Source of the DNA: CAMAXB01 sp041746615
GTDB lineage: Bacteria > Verrucomicrobiota > Verrucomicrobiia > Opitutales > Opitutaceae
Length of the DNA: 5,110 bases
Reading direction: 5' to 3'
NCBI GenBank assembly: GCA_041746615.1
Contig: JBGTGS010000267.1
Span: 1-5,110, forward strand
The position numbers and the translations under genes are program-made. Below are positions 1 to 5,110 of this stretch, in pieces; within the stretch, counting starts at the first letter, position 1, and each line of letters opens with the position of its first letter. The notes beneath the pieces were generated by a model. That model did not search any database. It saw only the letters and a list, made by a program, of their open reading frames with translations, and was not told the DNA's origin.

Positions 1-752
1 GAGACGGTGGCACCGGCGATGAAGCCCGCGACGGGCTTCCTGCAGTTGGCCTTGATCCAGCGGGCGGCCTCGACCTCGGCGTTGCCGCCGATCTCGCCGA
101 TCAGAATGATGGCGTGCGTGTCGGGGTCCTCGTTGAAGAGCTTGATGACATCGAGATGGGAGGTGCCGTTGACCGGGTCGCCGCCGATGCCGACGGAGGT
201 GGACTGGCCGATGCCCTTGGAGGTCAGCTGGAAGACGGCCTCGTAGGTGAGGGTGCCGGAGCGCGAGACGACGCCGACGTGACCCTTCTTGTGAATGTAG
301 CCCGGGGCGATGCCGATGCGGCAACCGCCGGAGGAATCCTTGCCGGTGCCGGGAGTGACGAGGCCGGGGCAGTTGGGACCGACCAGGCGGGTCTTTGAAC
401 CACTCATGGCGCGCTTCACACGGACCATGTCCTTGATCGGAATGCCCTCGGTGATGCAGACGGCGAGGTCGAGACCGGCGTCAACGCATTCGAGGATGGC
501 ATCGCCGGCGAAGGGCGGCGGCACGAAAATGGCGGAGACGGTGGCACCGGTGGCCTTGGCGGCTTCATGGACGGTGTTGAAGATGGGAACCTTTTTGCCG
601 GCGTGCTCGAAGAACTGGCCGCCCTTGCCGGGGGTGACGCCGGCGACCACCTGGGTGCCGTAGTCGAGGGAGAGCTGGGCATGCTTGCCGCCGAAGGCAC
701 CGGTGATGCCTTGGATGAGGATCTTGGTTTCGGGAGTGATGAGAATGGACAT
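1..752 (-). CDS. sucD: Succinyl-CoA synthetase (ADP/GDP-forming) subunit alpha, 3' end outside window
   Basis: Alpha subunit of succinate-CoA ligase, which interconverts succinyl-CoA and succinate with substrate-level phosphorylation of ADP or GDP in the TCA cycle; cytoplasmic, paired with SucC. The first 250 residues are visible, starting MSILITPETKILIQGITG, of the roughly 290 usual for the family. Visible motifs: the CoA-binding Rossmann start GITGAFGGKH (15-24), GVTPGKGG (38-45), PNCPG (126-130), SRSGTLTYEA (163-172), GIGGDP (188-193) and IGEIGG (218-223), whose Glu220 matches the glutamate that contacts the phosphohistidine in E. coli. The frame runs off the window at GFIAGATV, just before the region where the family carries its catalytic histidine (GHAGA), so that residue cannot be checked. 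ATG at 752 is chosen because MSIL matches the family N-terminus. There is no Shine-Dalgarno before it, and a repeat arm lies 8 nt upstream. Compared with E. coli, an insertion of about seven residues follows PNCPGLVTPG. Codons are strongly GC3-biased, as in sucC. Confidence 0.97.
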   Translation of the reverse strand, partial: MSILITPETKILIQGITGAFGGKHAQLSLDYGTQVVAGVTPGKGGQFFEHAGKKVPIFNTVHEAAKATGATVSAIFVPPPFAGDAILECVDAGLDLAVCITEGIPIKDMVRVKRAMSGSKTRLVGPNCPGLVTPGTGKDSSGGCRIGIAPGYIHKKGHVGVVSRSGTLTYEAVFQLTSKGIGQSTSVGIGGDPVNGTSHLDVIKLFNEDPDTHAIILIGEIGGNAEVEAARWIKANCRKPVAGFIAGATV

Positions 753-760
753 TTTTGGAA

Positions 761-866
761 AGTAGCGAGTAGCGGGTAGTGAGTAGTTGAATGAGCGGAG
801 GCGTGAGGTGGGTGGCGGTTTGGGCGGCTTGGGATGCTCGCTACCCGCTACTCACTACTCGCTACT
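761..866 (-). repeat. Inverted pair of degenerate heptamer repeats in the sucC-sucD spacer, potential mRNA hairpin
   Basis: Two arms, 761-786 and 841-866, are inverted copies. The outer 12 bp (761-772 / 855-866) pair perfectly and 22 of 26 positions match overall. In the minus-strand transcript two of the four mismatches become G-U wobbles, leaving two A/C mismatches. Each arm is itself a tandem array of a 7-mer, GTAGCGA-like (GTAGCGA, GTAGCGG, GTAGTGA on the plus strand in the left arm), with three to four degenerate units. The loop is about 54 nt. The stem would lie wholly between the sucC stop and the sucD start, its distal arm ending 8 nt before the sucD ATG. Possible roles are tuning of sucC:sucD translation, mRNA stabilisation or processing, partial attenuation, or a dispersed genomic repeat that landed here. 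No U-tract follows the stem, so it is not a classical intrinsic terminator. The pairing is seen directly; the function is inferred. Confidence 0.8.
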
Positions 867-877
867 CCGCTTGCGCG

Positions 878-2059
878 TCAGGCGACCAGCTTGACGATCT
901 TCATGGCGGCGTCGGCCATGGTGTCGCCGCTGACGAGGGTGAGGCCGGAATCGGCGAGGGTCTTCTTGCCGGCGGCGACGTTGTTGCCTTCCAGGCGGAC
1001 CACCAGGGGGAGCTTGAGGCCGACCTCCTTGACGGCGTCGACGATACCCTCGGCGATGACATTGCAGTCCATGATGCCGCCGAAGATGTTAACGAAGATC
1101 CCCTTTACGTTGGCGTCACCGAGGATGATCTTGAAGGCGGCGACGACCTTTTCCTTGGAGGCTCCGCCGCCGACGTCGAGGAAGTTGGCCGGGTTGCCAC
1201 CGAAGTGCTTGATGATGTCCATGGTGGACATGGCGAGACCGGCGCCGTTGACGAGGCAGGCGATGTTTCCGTCGAGGGCGATGTAGGCGAGGTCGAACTT
1301 GGAGGCCTCGATCTCCTTGGGATCCTCCTCATTGAGGTCGCGCAGGGCGGTGATCTCGGGGTGCCGGTAGAGGGCGTTGGAGTCGAAGGAGACCTTGGCG
1401 TCGAGAGCCAGGACCTCGCCAGTCGGCGTGGTGATGAGGGGGTTGACCTCGATCATGGCGGCGTCGGTTTCCCAGAAAGCCGTATAGAGGTTGCGGATGA
1501 GCTTGGCGGCGTTCTTGGCCTCGGCACCGGCGAGGCCGAGCTTGGAGATGAGGTCACGGACCTGAAAGTCGGCGAGGCCGTAGGCCGGGTCGACGAGGAC
1601 CTTGTGGATTTTCTCCGGACTGTCGTGGGCGACGGTCTCGATCTCGACGCCGCCTTCGGTGGAGGCGACGATCACGGGTCGGGAGGAGGCGCGGTCGAGG
1701 AGGATGGCGAGGTAGTACTCCTTCTTGATGTCGCTTGCGACGGTGAAGTAGACGGTCTGGACCTTGCGGCCGGCGGGGCCCGTCTGGATGGTGACGAGGG
1801 TGTTGCCGATCATCTTGCCGGCGATCTCTTTCGCTTCGGCCTTGGTCTTGCAGAACTTGACGCCGCCCTTGTAGCCGTTGGTGAAGGTGCCCTTGCCGCG
1901 GCCGCCGGCATGGATCTGGGATTTGACCATGGTGGGCCCCTCCGGCAACTGGGCGAGGGCGGAGTCGAACTCCGCGGCGGACTTGGCAGCGGTGCCCTTG
2001 GGGACAGGAACGCCGAATTTCTCGAAAAGGGCTTTGGCCTGATACTCGTGGATGTTCAT
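878..2059 (-). CDS. sucC: Succinyl-CoA synthetase (ADP/GDP-forming) subunit beta
   Basis: Beta subunit of succinate-CoA ligase: it binds the nucleotide through an N-terminal ATP-grasp fold and takes the phosphoryl group from the alpha-subunit phosphohistidine in the TCA cycle step succinyl-CoA to succinate. The 393 residues compare with about 388 in E. coli, so the gene is complete. Visible in order: MNIHEYQAKALF start; nucleotide-binding KSQIHAGGRGKG (46-57); ASTEGGVEIE (132-141); EVNPLI (204-209) with Asn206 and, 14 residues on, Asp220 of ALDAK, matching the metal ligands Asn199 and Asp213 of E. coli; LDGNIACLVNGAGLAM (262-277); NFLDVGGGASKEKV (292-305); VNIFGGIMDCN (323-333), the C-terminal ligase-CoA domain; and RLEGNN (355-360). 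The frame stays open upstream to a GTG at 2080, but ATG at 2059 gives the canonical family N-terminus and is preferred. Only a weak GGGA lies before it. The gene ends in TGA and is followed by sucD on the same strand after 125 bp. Codon use is very GC3-rich. Confidence 0.98.
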   Translation of the reverse strand: MNIHEYQAKALFEKFGVPVPKGTAAKSAAEFDSALAQLPEGPTMVKSQIHAGGRGKGTFTNGYKGGVKFCKTKAEAKEIAGKMIGNTLVTIQTGPAGRKVQTVYFTVASDIKKEYYLAILLDRASSRPVIVASTEGGVEIETVAHDSPEKIHKVLVDPAYGLADFQVRDLISKLGLAGAEAKNAAKLIRNLYTAFWETDAAMIEVNPLITTPTGEVLALDAKVSFDSNALYRHPEITALRDLNEEDPKEIEASKFDLAYIALDGNIACLVNGAGLAMSTMDIIKHFGGNPANFLDVGGGASKEKVVAAFKIILGDANVKGIFVNIFGGIMDCNVIAEGIVDAVKEVGLKLPLVVRLEGNNVAAGKKTLADSGLTLVSGDTMADAAMKIVKLVA

Positions 2060-2061
2060 GA

Positions 2062-2099
2062 AAGTCCCAAGACTTGTCACACCCCGGTGGGGTATGGCA
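2062..2099 (-). promoter_or_regulatory. Two small adjacent hairpins in the sucC leader
   Basis: Just before the sucC start codon the leader holds AAGTC / GACTT arms (2062-2066 and 2071-2075) around a 4-nt loop, so the only purine-rich candidate for ribosome binding (TTGGGA) straddles the loop. Next to it is a second dyad centred on ACCCC-GGT-GGGGT (2081-2093) that extends imperfectly to about 2075-2099. The two share position 2075, so they abut or compete. Dyads this short can arise by chance in GC-rich DNA. A role in sucC translation is only an inference. Confidence 0.35.
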
Positions 2100-2482
2100 C
2101 GCCCAAAACGCCCAGAGCCGGAGCAAATATCCGGTCAGGTCACGATTTGCCGCTCTGCTGCAAGTGGGATTGTCACGGCGATGGCGAACCTGAGGAATGC
2201 CCGGAGGTCGTCCGCAGGCAGAACCCATCCACGGCACCTGGGTCAGGGGCGGGTCTCGGTATCGCCGGTGGCGAATCGCTTTACGGGAAAGGCTGCGCTG
2301 AAGGGAATTTCGCGGTAGAGCTGCTTCGGGCTTGGGAGGGAAGGAGCCCGGAATACCGGCCGGCACCATTGGACGTCATGCCTTGGCACCACGAGTTCGT
2401 GGTGAGGACGGCCTTGCGGCGGCGGAGGTGGTGCAGGGGGGAGAAGCATGGAGAAGCGGGCGAATACAGACTGCGAGCGACT
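2100..2482. other. Gene-free stretch upstream of sucC
   Basis: No coding region that I recognise on either strand. The open frames here give low-complexity, proline- and arginine-rich translations with no family motif, and several are extensions or antisense images of sucC frames. The stretch probably contains the sucC 5' leader and possibly its promoter, but I see no convincing -35/-10 pair. The only clear structure is the palindrome at 2387-2404. Confidence 0.5.
2387..2404. promoter_or_regulatory. 18-bp palindrome, possible operator
   Basis: CACCACGA and TCGTGGTG form perfect 8-bp arms around a 2-bp centre (GT). A compact dyad of this size fits a dimeric regulator's operator, and it lies about 330 bp upstream of sucC on the gene's template-proximal side. 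No regulator gene is in the window, and a chance palindrome in GC-rich DNA is possible. Confidence 0.3.
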
Positions 2483-2590
2483 TGATTTGTTCGTTAAAAG
2501 ATCAGGATTTATGCCTTTTTGATAAACTGACCGCGCCGGTTTTAAAAATCAACCGCGGTGGGATGATTTTACGGCAAGTTTACGCAACCA
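2483..2590. promoter_or_regulatory. AT-rich island, candidate promoter region
   Basis: In an otherwise GC-rich intergenic region, this segment is clearly AT-richer, with runs such as GTTAAAAG, CCTTTTTGATAAAC and GGTTTTAAAAATC. Sequences of -35-like character (TTGATT on both strands) occur, but no well-spaced -10 partner is found, so no specific promoter is called. It could serve sucC leftward, with a leader of more than 400 nt, or the segment to its right. The ACCGCGGT palindrome at about 2552-2559 and a second ACCGCG nearby add small dyads. Confidence 0.3.
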
Positions 2591-2855
2591 GGGATTGGTG
2601 TATCCTTGGGCTGGAGACAATCGGGGGCCGTTTCGGCAGGCGCAGCGTGGGGACACCCTTGTGGAGGGCCGTCGCCATGGCACTGTTTTCGAGCCCGTGG
2701 CCGAGGCGCAGGTTCAGACGGTAGTCCCGCTGGGCGGATTCCACGTCATGACCTTCGTGAACGAAGTGTCGGTTTGGCTGATCCAGGGCTTTGGAGTCCG
2801 GGTCATGGTTGCAATGGGGTGATTCAACTTTGCAGGGGCCGTGCCAGATACATTG
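2580..2855 (-). other. Unidentified protein-like open frame, possible gene or repeat remnant
   Basis: A minus-strand frame of 91 codons runs from just after a TAA (2856-2858) to a TAA at 2580-2582, with no early ATG; the first is at 2678. Its codons are GC3-rich and its translation looks plausibly protein-like (for example HFVHEGHDVESAQRDY, then LRLGHGLENSAMATALHKG), but I recognise no family. The plus strand of the same DNA also carries a protein-like open frame, ending at 2822 (FEPVAEAQVQTVVPLGGF, then FVNEVSVWLIQGFG). Another plus frame continues to a TGA at 3016 (ending KLDKPGLDYPTMARSFT). Open frames on both strands and in shifted frames point to a degraded gene, a mobile-element scar or a dispersed repeat rather than an intact gene. 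None is called as a CDS. Confidence 0.25.
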
Positions 2856-3070
2856 TTACGTCCCAGCGAAGCTTGCCTGCGTATACGGGTTCACCCGGTC
2901 TTGTTGGTCCTGCGAACCCCGATATGGTGCACTTGGTGATTGAAGGAGGTTTCCCCGCATTCAAGCTGGACAAGCCTGGTCTGGATTACCCGACCATGGC
3001 ACGCTCGTTCACTTGAGAAATGCCCCTCCCTGTGAATCACGGTTCTTGGCTCGCATACCCACTCAATCAC

Positions 3071-3084
3071 CTTAACATGTTGAG
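3071..3084. promoter_or_regulatory. Near-palindrome just upstream of the ThuA-like gene
   Basis: CTTAACA / TGTTGAG forms a 14-bp dyad with one mismatched pair, containing the perfect 8-bp core AACATGTT, 15 nt before the ATG at 3100. It could be an operator for a regulator controlling the two-gene unit. The dyad is visible; its role is inferred and weak. Confidence 0.3.
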
Positions 3085-3099
3085 CTGAAACACCACAAA

Positions 3100-4089
3100 A
3101 TGATCATCATGAAACCAATTCCCTTTCTTGCAGCGTTTGCGGTCGCAGTAACGTTTGGCGGCACAGCCGAAGCGGCCAAGCTGAAGGCCCTCATTGTCGA
3201 CGGTCAGAACAACCATCTGGTCTGGCCCAAGGCCACCATCATGATGAAGCAGTATCTTGAGGAGACCGGGCTCTTCGAGGTCAAAGTCGAGCGCACCCAG
3301 TACCTCTGGCGGGCGGAGCGTGAAAAGGACTATCTTCCCCTGGCCCAGGCGGGTGACGGCGAGTTGCTCAAGGAGCCCAAGGCGGATCCTGATTTCAAGC
3401 CGCAGTTTGACCAATACGATGTCGTCATCTCCAACTTTGGCTTCAACGCTGCGGATTGGCCGGCGGAAACGCGGGCAGCCTTCGAACGTTATCTGCGCGA
3501 GGGCGGTGGGTTCGTTTCCGTGCATGCCGCCGACAATTCGTTCGGTGAGTGGGAGGAGTACAACCGGATGATCGGGCTCGGAGGGTGGGGCGGCCGCAAC
3601 GACAAATCCGGAGTCTACGTCTACTATAACGAAGCGGGGAAGCTGGTCCGTGACGCCGGCCCCGGCAGGGTCGGCTTTCATGGAGACCACGAACCCTTCC
3701 CGGTCACCGTGCGGGTGAAGGACCACCCGATTACGCGGGGCATGCCGGACGTGTGGATGACCGCGAAGGATGAATGCTACGCCCGATTGCGCGGTCCCGC
3801 CGAGAACATGATCGTACTCGCCACTGGAAAGGACCTGACGGAAAGAGGAGCCTCGGACCGACACGAACCCGTCCTCATGGTCATCGATTACGGCAAGGGC
3901 CGGGTTTTTCACACGACCCTCGGCCACGATGACTATTCCCTTGAGGGGGTCGGTTTCATCGTTTCATTCCTGCGCGGCGTCGAATGGGCCGCCACTGGCA
4001 AGGTTACCCAACCCATCCCCGCCGATTTTCCGACCGCCGACAAGTTGAGCGACCGCGCCTTTGTTTTAAAGACCCCCTTGAATCAATAG
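3100..4089 (+). CDS. Secreted ThuA-like domain protein
   Basis: 329 residues with an N-terminal signal peptide: a basic start MIIMK, a hydrophobic stretch (residues 6-21) and a likely cleavage after AEA (25/26). The protein is therefore probably exported to the periplasm or outside. The rest matches the ThuA-like fold (class I glutamine-amidotransferase-like, PF06283 type): LIVDGQNNH (31-39) as first strand and turn; YDVVISNFGFN (106-116); GGGFVSVHAADNSF (135-148) followed by W151 and MIGLGGWGGR (157-166); DHPITRGMPD (208-217); DECYARL (224-230); and the ending DYGKGRVFHTTLGHD (263-277) then RGVEWAATG (292-300). The fold is established for sugar-utilisation proteins and is frequent in PVC and Bacteroidota carbohydrate loci, but the exact biochemical activity of most members is unknown. 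A second ATG at 3109 (MKPIPF) is an equally good start; neither has a Shine-Dalgarno. A secreted lyase-like gene follows after 33 bp, which suggests a shared transcript and a glycan-related role. Confidence 0.88.
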   Translation: MIIMKPIPFLAAFAVAVTFGGTAEAAKLKALIVDGQNNHLVWPKATIMMKQYLEETGLFEVKVERTQYLWRAEREKDYLPLAQAGDGELLKEPKADPDFKPQFDQYDVVISNFGFNAADWPAETRAAFERYLREGGGFVSVHAADNSFGEWEEYNRMIGLGGWGGRNDKSGVYVYYNEAGKLVRDAGPGRVGFHGDHEPFPVTVRVKDHPITRGMPDVWMTAKDECYARLRGPAENMIVLATGKDLTERGASDRHEPVLMVIDYGKGRVFHTTLGHDDYSLEGVGFIVSFLRGVEWAATGKVTQPIPADFPTADKLSDRAFVLKTPLNQ

Positions 4090-4122
4090 CCGGCGGATTT
4101 TGCCGATTAACTCACATACCCC

Positions 4123-5110
4123 ATGCAGAATACCATCCATCGACTTGGATTATATGCCTCGCTTCTGCTGTTGTTAATACGGCCGGTCCTCTCAGCAGAG
4201 AGGGTGGAGCGACCCTTGATTCTGGTGACCCCGGCGGATAGAAGTGCCATTCTCCAAAAGATCGGGAATGAGCCCTGGGCCCGGGAAGCGCATGCCCGTT
4301 TCATGGAAGAACTGGGCGAGGTGGTCAGCCGGCATCAGACCGATCCTCAGGAGTTCCTGAAAGGGATGCCTTTTGATTGGAGCACCGGAAAGACCGATGG
4401 GATTCCAGGGTTTCTGCCCACCCGCCACATGATCAACGGCGAGTACCGGAATCTCGACAATGCCACCACCGAGGAAATGGCTCCGGCCCGCGCCTTGATG
4501 CGCTACCTGCAGTATGGGATTGATTGTGGGATAGCCTATTACCTGACCGGCGAAGAAAAGTACGCTCAGTGCGGAGCCGACATCCTCTATGCGTTTGTGA
4601 AAGGGGTGCTCCAGGCGGAGTTGTCGGAATGGCGGGAAAGGGGCGGCTGGCTTTTCCCTGACGACGGTTTCAGGGAGGTCAGGGAAATCGGCTCCAAGGT
4701 GCCGTTGGTTTATGATTTCATTGCTCCCTTTGTTCGTAAGGGTGGCACCCCCTATGATTTTGTAAGAAATGAAAAGGTGGCCTTTCCCCTGGAGGAGGCC
4801 CAGCAGGTTTTTCGTACCTATGCCCGGATTTCCGTTCATTATGGTCACACCGGTTCAAACCACTCCATTTTGGAAGCGCCCAGTCTGGTTTATAACGCCC
4901 TGGCGATGGATGACGACCAGGAGCGAACCGAATGGTTGTCCTATTTTCTGACAGAAAACACGGAGCATCAGGACGCGTTGAACGTAATGGCGGCCACCTA
5001 TGCTAACCGGGGGGATATCTGGCCTGAAACCTCCCAGTACATCAACAGCGCGGCTTCGATTTTAACGAGGTTAATGGTGATTGTTAACCGCTATGATCCT
5101 TCCCTTCGTC
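4123..5110 (+). CDS. Secreted polysaccharide-lyase-like protein (alginate lyase / heparinase II-III type toroid), 3' end outside window
   Basis: The first 329 residues of a longer protein are visible. MQNTIHRLGL plus a leucine-rich core and LSA at 23-25 make a signal peptide, so the product is exported. After it comes PLILVTPADRSAILQKI (31-47), a lead-in typical of lyases that begin with a helical domain. Then come helices rich in Tyr, Trp and Ala, including ALMRYLQYGIDCGIAYYLTG (124-143) and EEKYAQCGADILYAF (144-158), which resemble the alpha/alpha-toroid repeats of the alginate lyase and heparinase II/III families. Possible catalytic-site signatures are the Asn-His pair in GSNHSILEAP (244-253) and GDIWPETSQY (297-306). 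The latter resembles the conserved WPE/Y segment of heparinase II/III-like lyases, with Tyr306 a candidate catalytic residue. The C-terminal beta domain expected in that family would lie beyond the window. Substrate cannot be told. The ATG at 4123 starts a coherent signal peptide 33 bp after the ThuA-like stop; no Shine-Dalgarno is seen. Codon use is less GC-biased than in sucCD. Confidence 0.72.
   Translation, partial: MQNTIHRLGLYASLLLLLIRPVLSAERVERPLILVTPADRSAILQKIGNEPWAREAHARFMEELGEVVSRHQTDPQEFLKGMPFDWSTGKTDGIPGFLPTRHMINGEYRNLDNATTEEMAPARALMRYLQYGIDCGIAYYLTGEEKYAQCGADILYAFVKGVLQAELSEWRERGGWLFPDDGFREVREIGSKVPLVYDFIAPFVRKGGTPYDFVRNEKVAFPLEEAQQVFRTYARISVHYGHTGSNHSILEAPSLVYNALAMDDDQERTEWLSYFLTENTEHQDALNVMAATYANRGDIWPETSQYINSAASILTRLMVIVNRYDPSLR

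Noticed and set aside
1..550. 16-bp direct repeat GAGACGGTGGCACCGG at 1-16 and 535-550
   Set aside because: Both copies lie inside sucD and encode the same short peptide GATV(S) with the same preferred codons, so it is a coding coincidence.
836..868. CRISPR-like or rho-independent terminator interpretation of the heptamer arrays
   Set aside because: The units are contiguous 7-mers without spacers, so this is not a CRISPR array; no U-tract follows the stem, so it is not a classical intrinsic terminator.
791..2485. Long plus-strand open frame (564 codons) across sucC
   Set aside because: It is antisense to sucC, and its translation is rich in Gly, Asp, Glu, Val and Leu as expected from the complement of strongly GC3-biased codons. 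It has no family motif, whereas the minus strand encodes an unmistakable SucC.
2332..2724. Plus-strand open frame of 130 codons in the intergenic region
   Set aside because: It crosses the AT-rich island, has an abrupt composition change along its length and an arginine-rich end, and resembles no protein family.
3067..3927. Minus-strand open frame of 286 codons
   Set aside because: It is antisense to the ThuA-like gene, whose motifs and signal peptide are clear; the minus frame shows no family features.
4192..4848. Minus-strand open frame of 218 codons
   Set aside because: It lies antisense within the lyase-like gene and has no recognisable domain, while the plus frame has a signal peptide and coherent helical repeats.

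Overview
The window looks like a piece of a GC-rich bacterial chromosome, most plausibly from the Verrucomicrobiota (PVC group). That placement is an inference. It rests on three things: the succinyl-CoA synthetase sequences, a secreted ThuA-like protein beside a secreted polysaccharide-lyase-like protein (a combination common in glycan-degrading PVC bacteria), and the lack of clear Shine-Dalgarno motifs in front of any gene here. No 16S rRNA or other strong taxonomic marker is present.

Left part (about 1-2100, minus strand): the two subunit genes of succinyl-CoA synthetase (TCA cycle), in the order sucC (beta, complete) then sucD (alpha, C-terminus cut off by the window start). They are separated by an unusually long spacer of 125 bp. 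This spacer carries two arms of a degenerate 7-bp tandem repeat in inverted orientation. In the mRNA it could fold into a 26-bp stem whose distal arm ends 8 nt before the sucD start codon. This is the most interesting unexplained structure in the window.

Middle (about 2060-3099): roughly 1 kb between the divergent sucC and ThuA-like genes, with no gene that I recognise. It holds two small hairpins in the sucC leader, an 18-bp palindrome, an AT-rich island that may hold promoters, and a 2580-3016 segment with protein-like frames on both strands that may be gene or repeat remnants.

Right part (3100-5110, plus strand): a secreted ThuA-like protein (complete), followed after 33 bp by a secreted protein that looks like the N-terminal alpha/alpha-toroid part of an alginate lyase / heparinase II-III type polysaccharide lyase (3' end beyond the window). 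The two probably form an operon for handling a polysaccharide or its sugars. Their codon use is visibly less GC-biased than that of sucCD, so housekeeping and accessory content meet in the intergenic region.
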